Source: Phorcus lineatus
Taxonomy: Eukaryota > Mollusca > Gastropoda > Trochida > Trochidae
NCBI GenBank assembly: GCA_921293015.1
Contig: OV121087.1
Coordinates: 6,832,501 to 6,896,500 of the forward strand
Direction: 5' to 3'
DNA: 64,000 nt
Shown here in pieces: positions 1 through 12,367 of this stretch (position 1 is its first letter; each line of letters begins with the position of its first letter). Position numbers and translations under genes: made by a program. Under the pieces are notes generated by a model, which was not told the origin of the DNA, did no database searches, and worked only from the letters and a program-made list of their open reading frames with translations.

Positions 1-3000
1 GACTGCTGGGGCGTATCACCAAACGATTTGACCCTTTGTGACGAGGGGTCATCAAGGGTGCAAGCTCTGGTCGTGCACTTTTCGACACGTGATTGGCGGA
101 GAAATTGACGTTTCCACCTGATTTATTCTCTCAAATATGTTTTAGAAATAGAAAAATGAGTAAAGAGGACGCCTTAGAATACAATTATGAAGGGAAAGTC
201 GAAGAAATTGTTCTGTTCGAAGAAGTCTGTAGTCAAATGTTTTCTTGACATGACAAGTGATAAGTCATTAACAATTATGAAATGTTTTTGCTTTTTGTGA
301 ACCATTTTAATAATATTTTCATGATGTTGCTTTCAGAAAGTTTAAAGCTTGAACTTTTAGTGTTTTTTTCTCAAATGAATAGGGTTTAAATTCCCAAAAT
401 ACTGCTTAAAGGGATTGAAATTCTAAATTAGTATCTATCATAACACCGTTTATTTTAGAAAATTTGGAACCTAATAGTGTATAACATTAATAAAATACGA
501 CTTCTATTATTCTTAACTAGATTTATATCAATTCTAAATTATTTTTGGTATGATTTTACTTTTATTTTCCTGTAAAACAACGCCAAGTTCGATCACTAAT
601 TTCAATGTTTTAAAAAGAAAAATAATGAAATATTTGAAAGTCTGTCAAATATTGTAAACTAAGTGTATAAAATTATTTTCTATAGCGTGTAAAAAGGCCA
701 ATGGCCGCGGTAAGAATCAGCGACGCTAACACATTGATCAGTATAAAAAATACATGCGCTTATTCTTTATATTGTTTATGATATTAATAAAGACTCTATT
801 TCTTCTTATGACCAAAACATTGATTGGCATTAATGATTCACCCGTATCAACAGTGAGAGACCGGATTTACGGGATATAAGCCGGAGCAGCTACTAGAAAA
901 TAGGTCATAGAGACGAGACTGTTGTTTACATGTTCACAGCTTGGAAAGAAAAAAGATGAGAAATCGTATCATTTTTCTGCTTATGATTTGATCTTCTCCT
1001 TTTATTTCTAAAAACTATCTACAGCGGAGACAAGGTAGTGATCATTTGGTTTAAACATTAGCAATTATTTGTAAGTTGTTGTTTTTTACTGAATCTACAA
1101 AAACTCACTCATTAATCATCATAAATATATTATATAATATTGTACAAAATTAACCAATTCACTTGAAAAATTATATTGGGTTTTTTTTTCAATATAAATT
1201 TAATTAGTTTTGATTATAATGAACTCGTTTGCTTCTTCATAAGACTCCGTCATGGTTATGTTGATATGCAAATTGCTATATCTTGTGAATTAAATATTTC
1301 TTTAAGAAGCTAATCATATAATATTTTATGAATTCATATGAATTTTATTTCATTTTAGTGAATAGGGGTACTGAAACACTCAACATTTTACATGATTAGG
1401 ACCCTTTTGATCCTCAATAAATTCAATGTGTATTGCGTTTATGTCAATCAAGCATAGAGGGCACTAACTTTGACGACAACAAACCGTTCGCGTGCTTAAA
1501 ATCTCCTAAATCAATTTAATTACGTTTTGTAAGCACTTGCACTAAAATCGTTGGCTAAACACTATTGAAAGCGGCAATATGGCATGGCTTTTCTCTTCAT
1601 CGCCTCTTTGACAAATCGCCGACAGTATATTTACAGTTAATAACGGTACCTCGCTGTTCAGAGGGCATTAGCAATAAACCACGGGCGGTGAGGTTAGGAG
1701 GTTTGATATCAGTCACTCAACCATTGAAGCCTGTCCGAGGTTCGAACCTGCATCTGTCAATGTATCACAGGTAATAAACGCACCTTTACTCGGCACCCAG
1801 GTAGGACTCTTATACAAAGGCAGTTAAGGCGCCCTCGTGCTGTACGGAGAATCGCAACCAAATCGGAACAGATTTTTAATTAGAACTGTTATCGAGCTTT
1901 TCATCTTAATGGACCTGGATCGGTGAGAAGGCTTCCCATCCGCACAGGTAGCCGCTTTGTGTTGAAGGTCACGTGACTCCGACGTGTCCCGTTATTCGTG
2001 TAAACATTTCATATTATTTTCTAATCATCAATAACGCTGCCGAAATTATTCCTGAATAAAGTCCCCGTTTAACAAAAATCAATACATTGTTTCTATTTTA
2101 GCACGGAATCTGTTTATTTAACATATGTCGGGTCACATTATTAGGACCCATTTAATCATAGTTGAGCAGAAAAAGACACATTTTGACTTTGAAGTGATTT
2201 AATCGATGAATAAATGGACCTAGATTTACTGAATTGCGACCTTTGCAATTATACCGTGATTAATCAAAGGGCTACCCGGGGTGCAATGGAAAGGAAATGG
2301 TTGATTATAGTCATAATGAATTATATTAATATGATTATTTCGGGAAATAGACAATGAAAACAATGATACGAGGGTTGCTCAGTTCAACATCTTCAAATAT
2401 CATTTCAATTAAAATGATATTAGGTTAATAAAAACCTATTTTCTCACCGTTTTTTTTAAAAATCCATTTTTTCACTTTTTAATCTTACTCGTTATATAAA
2501 TAGTTACTTTTATTGAAATATGTAAGTACAAACATTGAAAGTGGAAAAAAAATAATAAGATAATATGATAAAAATTGTACGAAAACCTAATCAAATATAT
2601 CACGAAGAAAATTAATACCTCAATAATATCGACATTCCAATTTATCGCTAAATACCAATGATAATATATGAATTTGAAATCTACACATGACTGCTTACAA
2701 AAACTGAAACAATCAATAAACTGTTCCTTTTTTTACAAAAGCTACCTAAAAGCGGACCATTTGATCTCTTGATATGTGAAAATTTCCTGTCGATCTGAAA
2801 CCGAGTTGCCCTTTCCGATATCGGAATAAAGTCATTGTTTTAAAGGAGTTGAGGTCTGAACGTTTGATCGATACGCTACATAATATTCCTCAACAAATGG
2901 CTCTGCAAGACGTTTTTTCTGTGTAACATTAGCATAGTAAATACATAATTGATTTACTGTTTATACAATTCAATCGTAATAAATCGAATGTAAATTACCT

Positions 3001-6000
3001 AAACCTTTTATTTATCATATTTTTGGAAAAGTTTGGCGAAAACATAACGAACGATTTTTTTTATTAGAATCATTCCATATATCTTTTTAAACGCAACTTT
3101 TACAATGTCAGAGAGACAAGTATTAAAAAAGCCCATCAAACAAATTATTCCCTTTGGATTGCGATGATTACTTATAAACTTCAACGAAGTATCACTACCC
3201 AAATACATATGTTCTGAATAACTATATTTGAAATATATTTTAAAATACAGTACTGAACATATCTAAGGGCATTATAATAAGCACATTTATCCCAAGCAAG
3301 TATTGATTTTAACAAAAAGATGGCCATGCCATATGAAGAACAACTCAATGTCAAAGCTGAAACGTTCATATTCATTTCAAATAAATAGCTGTCATTAAAT
3401 CAATTACTAAGTGACTTCTAAGTGTTTGTCGGAACAACAAGGGACTGAGACCATCTCCGCGGTGCAGCCCATTTGAAGGACCTTCTGAAAGCTTTCTTAT
3501 CTCAATAAGGGTTAAGTTCCAATAGCTCGAGCCTCGATGGCGCAGATATGTATAATTGTGCACAGCATGTGCTACACGTGCTCACCAACAAAGACATGTG
3601 CTCAATTGGCTCGATATTGAGCTAAATCTGAGTACTCCATCTTTCGGAATTTGACCCCGGTCCGCAAACGACCTGTTACCAGGAACATTCATACTGCATA
3701 TGGTTGTCGGCAACCGGCTGGGCTCCTTCTATAGGAACCCGTTGTAAGTGGGGTAGCGTTATTGTGTGGAGGCACTGCGCGGAGGGCTCGGAGTCCCATG
3801 TTTGCACTGTCGAGTAGGGGCAGATTGAACCCAGGCAGGGTGTATCAGTCTGCTATAGGGGTGTGACGGTATACATGATAGCCGCTTCTACTCCTCACGG
3901 ACAAACGGGTGTTGTAATGAAAGAAATAATAAATGACAGATGCGTTTCGTTATTTTGCCGTCTTCGTCAGAGATAGCGTCATGGCGAAAACATTTCCAAG
4001 TTGGTATGACGATGATGATGATAAAGATATGATAAAATTTTCTAATTCATGATATGCATCGTTTCGACAAACAAACGTCGGATGTCATAATAAAGTTCTC
4101 GTTATCAATATATTTCTCTTTATGGAAGGTAGTTTGAATAATAATGATATTTTTTCTGAATACTCAAATGAAATCTATCGAATGGGTAACCTTTTTTGGA
4201 CGATTTCAACTATAAACCATATATACCCTTCCATCTATGTACTTTAAGTCATTCCCTCAACTTAGAAAATAATCAAATCGTGGTGGCCCACGTAATGTTA
4301 TGTGGGAAAATTAAAAAAAGATTTAAAACTTAATTTGCAAAAGATAACAAGAACATTTTGTAATATTACTGAATACTTTTTGGATGAAAAATGTGATTTA
4401 TGGAAAGATCATCAAATTATGCAATACTGCATTATCGCATTAACAGTTTACCTTGTCAAGAAAAATATGGAAACGATAATCATCATGGTTTTTTAAAAAA
4501 AGAAATCGAGCAATTTCTTTCGGAATGCAAAGTGCGTCATTAAATAATGAAATATGAAAGTGAGTGCTTGCAATTGTTTGATTCATATGTGCAAATACAG
4601 ATTTTAAATTCTGTAAACATTTACGAGTAACTGATTTTGGGGAACTGACCAAAATAAATATACCCTACCTTGAGCATTTCTGCTTTTAGTTTTCATTATT
4701 ATCATTATAATTATCATTATCGGTTTCCTGAAAATACGACGATCTATATACTAGTATACGACAGACAGACAAACTATTCTATTATTATGTCATATGTTTA
4801 TGTGACAGTTTAAAAAGATAAAATAATATACAAACACCAGGCCATATGGCAAATGAGAAACATAAAACATATTAAGATACAAGAAATATTTTTTTAAATG
4901 GGTGGCTTAGAATCAAAATTATTGTAATTGAGTTGTCATCCTACCCCGATACTTGCGGCTAACTAAAGCGGCCAGTGGATTAACAATAGTTTCTTGTTGT
5001 AAGAGGAATGTAGTTTGTCTCTGGACGATCTATTTGTCTTGCTCGACAGTCTGGCAGATAGGCCCCATATGAAAATCACCAACAAGGCAATTCTATAAAC
5101 CGTTCTACGAATGTTTCTACAAAAATTTACTCACAAGAACAAACATTTAGTGGAAGATCAATTTAACTTTAGATTTGGCATTAAATCATGCATATAAAAC
5201 CTTGATATTTCGTTTGCATTGAGGGTTCAAGGATTCTGCTGGTAGTGATGAAAGGGAAGAACGACAGTAATCCTCTATCCCCGCTCAACGCGTCACCAAG
5301 GTGTTACGTCCCTTTCACTTTACTCGTTCAAATTCATGCCTCGGTTAAATAGAACATGATTTGTAAAAATTTGCAACATTTAAAAAATGAAAACCGTATC
5401 CCGCATAATCTCCAATTTATCGACCAATGGTGGCGTAATGAATTAAATGAAATAAGACTCGATCGAGATGAGAAATTTTTGTTTTTCCGTTCCATGATAA
5501 TTCTAACAGGTGATTGCCGAGGTGGGTTGGCGTCAATAATTGATGATGCTGTACATACCCTCTGTCTCTAGTTAAAGAATTATCAAGGAGGGGTAGTGTT
5601 GTCCCGTATTGGCGGCATTGAGGAAAGAAGTCTTTGAAGTATCTGCATGTTAGGAGATGCATGGGGTCTCTGGTCGCGTATTTTGTGAACCGATGGACAC
5701 ATAGGTGGGGGGTAGCTGTTAGAATATATTTGGCACTGTATGATAATTTTAGATCCTTGCAGGTGAGGGTCTAGGCTTGGATAATAGGTCATGGATAAAG
5801 TTCTGATGGATTTCGATACATAATCTAACTAAATGAAAATGTGTTAAGATGTAGAAGCAATTATCAAACAATTTCTGTTGGTGACAGTATGAATTTCGAA
5901 GCAGTAAGTACATGCCGCATTCCTTGAATGTTATGAGTACAAGTTCACAAACAATTATTTTCTTATTTACATGTAGTTATATGTGTTTTTTGTTGACACG

Positions 6001-6840
6001 TTGATATGTGGTTTACAAGGAAACCAATATATCATCAAAACCAATTTCTTATTCAAATAAAATGAAGTTTAAGATACAATACAGAAGTTTGAACTACAAT
6101 TATAGTTTACGGATGAGGAGTAACTTACTGTATATATGTGGAAACGAAAATCTATTAAATGCCAACGTTTCTGTATTAGTCATTTTATGACATGGTTAAA
6201 ACAAGATCTATTAAAATATACCCCGTCTTATTGTCCCCTTAAGAGAAACAATCGCTTTCTAGTAATCAATGAACGACAAAGCCAGTTTTCAATTTCGTTC
6301 GTATTCCGTGGCTGTTTTACCCGAGTGCGGTTATGAATATTTGATGACTCAACTATTCGAAAACTGATTTCTTTGTAATAGATTTCTTAGTTTTGTAGTC
6401 TTGTTGAGAAAAGAAGACAGGTATAAATTCACTGAATCATTACCAGTCGGGGCTGTACAGGAAGAATAGTTCACTTTCGTCACAGAGCAGCCATAAAAAT
6501 TATCACAATAGAAATACAAAAACACAGACCCAGTTGTAAGATAATACCAAACCAGTTTTAAGGCTATCTTTATGAGTCAATTTTTGAATTCAATTAAAAC
6601 CTTTTTTCAGTTCAACAATTTGTGTGTTACATGCAAAATGTTAAGAAATGATAATTACTGGTGAAATATAAGAATAATTTATTAATGGTTATCACTTATA
6701 TTTTATAGTTTTCGTAAACAACATATCTTTGCTGTATTTATCCAACAAACGCCAAAATTACTGTAATGATTTCTGGTTCATTTAAAAAGGAACAATTATT
6801 TGAGTTGAGAATTGTTGGTCTGTCTAAATAATCTCAGGCG
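1..6840. other. Gene-free AT-rich stretch
   Basis: No recognisable gene on either strand; open frames are short and of accidental composition. Slightly GC-richer patches occur near 1650-1980 (with GTCACGTGAC at about 1969-1978), 3400-3900 and 5220-5330. A tRNA-B-box-like GGTTCGAACC lies near 1740. A GGCC-AAT-GGCC motif occurs near 695. A Brn-3-like CTCATTAAT is at 1108-1116. Nothing here supports an annotation beyond these motifs. Confidence 0.6.
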
Positions 6841-6848
6841 AAATGGAC

Positions 6849-7114
6849 TTTATAAGAAATTTTCCTACAACGTGACAGGTATATTCAAACCAAGCGAGAA
6901 GATAAAACCTAATAGTGCTTACATACACTATATGGATGTTTATGTATGTAGGTTTATTCAAACCAATTACTTATACGTTAATGAAGTTTCACTGAAATCT
7001 AATGGTTTGACACTGGTGACATTGATGTCGCGCTTCCAAAGATAGAAGAAGTTATCATCAACTTCTTGCCTGGTTTGAATGAACCTGTCACGTTGTAGGA
7101 AATTTTCTTATAAA
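6849..7114. repeat. Inverted repeat A, 44-bp arms
   Basis: 6849-6892 and 7071-7114 are reverse complements over 44 bp with three mismatches by my reading. A second, interleaved pair lies at 6917-6949 and 7284-7316. A perfect 8-bp inverted pair around ATCATC lies near 7045-7068. The spacer holds no ORF of note. It may be a decayed MITE or a local rearrangement. Confidence 0.75.
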
Positions 7115-7316
7115 TATCATTACAGTTTAGTGTAAGGAAAATCAGCATTTTAAGCAATCTTTTAAGACTGAGTATATTGTCAAATTAGAGCGATGTAAGT
7201 TCGTTTTGAATTATGAATACCCATTAAATTTGGTATTTAATGATATGATGCTATCTATATTCAAGAGTTAATTCATAGATATAAACATACATAAACATCT
7301 ATATAGTGTATGTAAG
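6917..7316. repeat. Inverted repeat B, 33-bp arms, interleaved with repeat A
   Basis: 6917-6949 and 7284-7316 are reverse complements with one mismatch. The order along the DNA is A, B, A', B', so the two pairs cross rather than nest; a single hairpin cannot form with both. Confidence 0.72.
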
Positions 7317-8221
7317 CAATAAAACATTCGTGGTATATCAGTTAGCAATTTATTATCTTCATTACAGCCGAGAAATGGGCAGTTATCACGACATACTTAG
7401 AATAAATACACCCCAGCTAAATTCCTTCAAGATAGTCGGTGTTCCTTATACCAAAGGATGATTCGACGGAATTAGTTATTGATTAGCTTAAGTGGTTTAG
7501 ATGCACATAACAACGAATTAAGGTTAGGTATGTGGAATGCGGTGAATATTCAACATGTTAGAAACTTTAGTAATCCGACCGTTTATAAGAATCTAAATTT
7601 TTTAATCAGGGTATTACAATGTAAAATAGAACTGAAGAGATGAATAGATTGTTTGTCTTAACTGTCCCGAAATGTTTCGACATTTTGAATTCATAACTTG
7701 GCATTTTTGTTAATCCAACATAATTATTTTTGGAAAAATTGTATCCTTTTCATTTTAATTTTTGAGAAAGTGTTTATCAATGAAATAGAGTAGCACTTAT
7801 ACCACCATTTTTTGGGCCTCAGGTGATTTGTTTTGTCATTTTTAAATGCCTTTTCAGTACATTACAACTACGTGTTTTCAATGCAAAATCGCGATTTTAC
7901 ACTATTATAATGTTCCTGTACTAAACAGATTACATTTTCATTTTCAAAAACAGTTTTTCTCGAAGAAATAACACTAACACTACGGCAACAAAATACTTCA
8001 TGTACATTTTAACATTATGAATTTGGTTAAATTCGTTCAATTCACACTAAATATCAAGTACATTTACCTTATCGTTTTAAATTATAAAAACCTATGTATT
8101 CTTAAATTGTTAACCTGAGGATTAAAATTGGTAATAATATGCACAAAGTTTTTTCAACAAAATCGAAAAGCTTATCTAGGAAAGAAAATTGTAGTTATGC
8201 CGTTGGAAGAAAATCGAACTT

Positions 8222-8236
8222 CACGTGCATCACGTG
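8222..8236. promoter_or_regulatory. Tandem CACGTG E-boxes
   Basis: Two TCACGTGCA units repeat with a 9-bp period (CACGTG at 8222-8227 and 8231-8236), followed by a GC-rich stretch with ClaI/XhoI-like palindromes. Paired E-boxes at this spacing can bind two bHLH dimers, but nothing else in the area points to a gene. Confidence 0.25.
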
Positions 8237-10069
8237 CATCCCGCCCCTCGAGCTCGCGTGCAATAGACGATGTTTCAGCTCGAGGCAGATGAAGTTAGCG
8301 CCAAGGCTTGGCTGTGTCCCAAATTAGCTCCGAGTGATCTAGATTGATTTATTTTCTAATAAGACAGAGGTTCTAGTCGCTTGATTACACCGTAGATGGG
8401 ACAGAATTTAATCAGAAGAGACAGCGAGGCTAGATTTGAGAGCTACTTGATGCATGCGATGGAAACGTTATGGACCCGTGCGTCACTGATATTAGCACGT
8501 AGCCGGCACAGAGACTTCGATGAAGAGAAAACACGCAATATGGAATATAACGCCATTCCGGACCCCCCTCCCTTTTCCATCCCCTAAACACCTTCCCCTC
8601 CTCCCGAGTGGTTTTCAAGGCCTACTGCACCTGTCGGCTAACGTCTTGCGCTCAATTTTAGATTCAGGTTTATTATAGGAACGATAATCACTGGAAGCCA
8701 TTTTTTAGTTGTTGTTCTTTTGCTCGTGTATAGTGTTTTCCTCGATGCTTCAGCAAGATTACATATATTGTTCTTTCACAACCAAAAATATTGATGGTAG
8801 ATCCTGTATAGATTTTCGTTATGTTTTATTACACCAAATAATCACTCGTTAGGAAACTTATCCTTACTGTAATAGTTATTGTTCAATTATAAAGATTAAT
8901 TATGTAATATTATATATATTTTATATTTTACTTATAAAACTTTTAACTCGTTATAATGCTTCTAACATTATTAGCATACGAAGACGAAGATATTTCAAGC
9001 ATTGGTCAGAGTATTGGATTAAATATTAAGAAAACATAAGTAAGAGTAAATCATCAGTAAAGGAAAATATTGTTACAAACGTACAAATGAGGGTTTTCTT
9101 TAGCTTATGTTGTTTGGCTTTCTATGTCAAGCTGACTCATGAAAATCAATTTGAAATCAGAAAGTTTATTCAATATAACAATACTGTTTAAATGTAATGT
9201 TCTGAACAATTATTTCACACTATCCATTACTATTTGGCGATAGTGCTATTTGCCTATAAACTATAAAGACATTTGGGGTAAGTGTCATTAGACTTTAGAA
9301 AAGATTCTAAAAACAAGTTTATCTGAAACTATTTTATTTAAATATTAATAACTTGTTGTGTGTAAACGTTAGTAATGTCATCCAAATGTCCCCAAAAAAT
9401 ATATATATATTTAGTTATTTAACCCAACTTCATGGTGTTCCAATTATATGTTCATGTTAGATTATCAGTTTACTTAAAACATTTTTAAAAACAGTTTTTA
9501 GTTAAGTATGAATGTGTATTTTTTCAATATTTTGCGGGTAATAATTTCATAAGACTTCAAAATATTGCCATAGAATATTTATATCACAAGGTTAATTTCC
9601 TCATGTAAAAAAAAGTCTGTCGATTTAAGTTTGATAATATCTATTAATGTATATATTTTACACAACTCTAAGGCGTTCCATTCATTAAGATTCTAGTCGA
9701 AATTATCTTCTATACCAAAGTACACATCCGTATCAAAATATCTATCCTCATACAATTTCAGCACGTTAATTCATAAATATTAGTAAAATAATTGATGTTC
9801 TAATAATGAATCGATGAAAATACCAAAACGGAATAACTCGTAACGTGGAAGCCTAGGGCTTCACTAGCCGATCAGATAAAGAGAATTATTAACAAGCTGC
9901 AGACATTCATATCTATGAGAAATAGGACTGGAGTGAATTACGTGTGCATTGTGAGATGGGGATCCATTATTTACAATATAGTAGACAGTCGTTGCGAATA
10001 TCAACACACCATTAATATTTCAATCCAAAACACTTCCCCTCACTAGGACGTAGTAAGCAGACAGAGCTG

Positions 10070-10077
10070 TATAAATA
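10070..10077 (+). promoter_or_regulatory. Isolated TATAAATA promoter-like motif
   Basis: A strong TATAAATA lies in a small GC-richer island (10021-10140). No ATG-plus-donor follows closely, so it would start a non-coding leader exon if functional. It could be chance in AT-rich DNA. Confidence 0.2.
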
Positions 10078-11678
10078 CGACAGCGTAATTCGGCGCCTTG
10101 ACGCTTCGAGAGGTCTGTTGGATCATAGCTGCTTTCCAACATTTTTTGTCTGTAGCAAAACGGACTAAATTTGAGGAAGGTTTTAAATGGATTTTAATGT
10201 TTTTGAATTGATTATACGTTTAGTTTTGATGTACATGTAAGGATATCGGACTCAGTTTTCAAGGTATTTTTCAGTTTCTTTAATTTCTCCAAGGATTAAA
10301 ATGTCAAGTACAAAGTATTGTATCAACATGCTAGTTTCTGCTTCATGAGAGTGTTAAGAATTTTTCACGTTGGTGTTGATTGTTGTTATAAGCGTTTGCT
10401 GTCTTGAGAACATGTAACTATTTGGAATAACAATAACCATTTAGCTATTATTGTGGCAAAGTATGGGACGAGTTCGAATTTATTGTGTTTGATTTAACAT
10501 ACAGTTTATATTATCAAGAAGGAAAATATTATCTAAAAAATTGAAAATAGAATTGAATCGATACTACATATTGTCATTGTTGTTTACACCAGGTGTTATG
10601 ACGTATACTTGCTGTTTTTTAGCAATTATTTGTAATTACGTGTTTCAAAAATGTTATTTAGATTATAATGATCATAAAAATTCAGCAATGTACGATATGG
10701 CTTCCTTTTTTATATAAATGTGCACAAGGTTTCAATTTATGATAGCAATTTTGTTGAAATGTGCACATTATTGATTGAAGTTAATTCTCGAAGATAAACT
10801 GTTCAGAACTCACAAACATAACATAGCTCACAGACCGGATATTCAATAACGCATTATCCAACAAATAAATAAAGGAATGACTTAATGTTTGGTGGGAAAT
10901 AGTAATTGGAATCTTCGGAATTTGAGGATAAAATAACCCTTGATGAACTGACTGGGTTTTTGGTTTTTTTAAACGACACACAGTAGCGCAACGAAGACAT
11001 GTAACATCAGTTTAAAACTCACAGAAATTGCCAATGAGAGATATGTTTGTCCAATTATTACCAAAATTGCTGAAAAAATTCTAAAAACATGTTACCCTAT
11101 ACCCAACGAAAACCACCCTTAAACTCACCGTCTTGAAAACCACAGCATTCGAGAAATCAAAATGGCTTCTATTTTCCTGGCTAACCAAGACAGTTAATGA
11201 AGAGCGAATGTCAGAATTTTAATTTCTACGGAATTGAGACTCCATTAATATTTCACCACAACTGTTTTAAACTCGATACAATGCCGGCGTCCGAAGCGTA
11301 TTTATTTTGTAAAATACATTGACATGTAAAAGATAAATTTATTTGATATTGAATTTGAGGAATAAACTCGTCCCAGCCTCCAAGAGTTGAAACCTGAGAA
11401 GGGGTATATCCGGGAACTCTTCTCCAATAGCAGAAAGACTCGTACTAATCGGTGCCTTCCTTTCGGACTAAATATCACATTTTTATTAAAATTGTATAAG
11501 CTCGATAAGCAAGTGGATGCCCCGGTTGGTATAGAGAAGCCGGTTGGTACCTTCGAGATAAAAATAGACAACATCTACATTTTGGTAAAGACTTCCGACA
11601 AAGGACATCATACATTTTGTAGGAGCACGGGTAGCGTTCACATCGACGAATGGAACTAGACTTGAAGGTATGTACGTA

Positions 11679-11707
11679 TGTATGTGTGTGTGTGTGTGTG
11701 TGTGTGT
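11679..11707. repeat. (TG)n microsatellite
   Basis: About 14 TG units, preceded by GTAT/GTAC tetranucleotide-like sequence. Confidence 0.9.
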
Positions 11708-12319
11708 TTGCCTGTTCGCTGCACGGAATTAATTCGCAGGGCAATGAGCTTTTAATTAAGTCAGGGGCTGTCAAATTAACAGATTCGTTCGTCTAATTAT
11801 CAGGGGCCCTTAGGGAGAATGGACATATGTTCGCGTATATAGTCAAATTTACATGGCGGCGCCATTAAATATGCCTTTACTCATCGGGAGGGAATTCAAC
11901 TGTTTTACAATTTTTATTGTTAAAAAGGGTCGAAACCATCATTTTTTAAAAAGATTCGTTTGAAATTGACCTTAGGTATTTGTGTATAGAACGCAACCAT
12001 TGAGCGCCGTTCATCTCGGCACAGTTGGCACACGAAGGCAGTACAGATCGAAAACGAGGCTCTGTATTCGCGGTCGGTGCCTTTGAAGTTGAACAGGTAG
12101 CGTAATTACTGAAGCGGCCTGTATCGCTTCAGCCAATCAGCATCAAGCGTCCACTCATTGATTAGCTTTAGAGTAATATTATTAATGCACCCTTAAATTC
12201 CTACCTGTGGCTGATTTGTATTATTTACGAAGGCGATCTTTCCAAAGTCAGAGTGCTCCCCAGTCCGCTATAGAGATTTCCGCCACTGGCCACAGGCTTG
12301 GCGAGTTTATAGCATCCCC

Positions 12320-12367
12320 ATGTCTTCATACGGACTATATCACCCCCACCAGATGCCTCCCCATCAG
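12320..12367 (+). CDS. Candidate alternative first coding exon (16 codons, phase 0 donor)
   Basis: The sequence reads ATG followed by 15 sense codons, MSSYGLYHPHQMPPHQ, and ends exactly at CAG|GTAGGA, a good splice donor in phase 0. The His/Pro/Gln/Tyr composition is typical of transcription-factor N-termini. Upstream lies a GC-richer block with a CCAAT motif in CAGCCAATCAGC (about 12129-12140). Phase 0 is compatible with the POU4 exon 2 acceptor (29077) and with a CAG acceptor at 28704. It may instead belong to another gene whose other exons lie outside recognition, or be chance. I do not recognise the peptide. Confidence 0.35.

Larger units (their letters stand above)
7320..11990. other. 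Gene-free AT-rich stretch
   Basis: No gene recognised. It contains the tandem E-boxes at 8222-8236, a TATAAATA island near 10070, and a (TG)n microsatellite at about 11679-11707 that generates spurious His/Thr and Val/Cys reading frames. The ~90-codon frames near 11302-11774 on both strands overlap one another and lack any family resemblance. Confidence 0.6.

Noticed and set aside
1690-1760. tRNA-like B-box GGTTCGAACC near 1740
   Set aside because: The motif is self-palindromic, and no convincing A-box or tRNA fold was found.
3537-3900. GC-richer patch with a tRNA-like GATGGCGCAG
   Set aside because: No partner B-box or cloverleaf; left unannotated.
11302-11774. Overlapping ~90-99-codon frames on both strands
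   Set aside because: Mutually antisense, partly generated by the TG microsatellite, no family resemblance.
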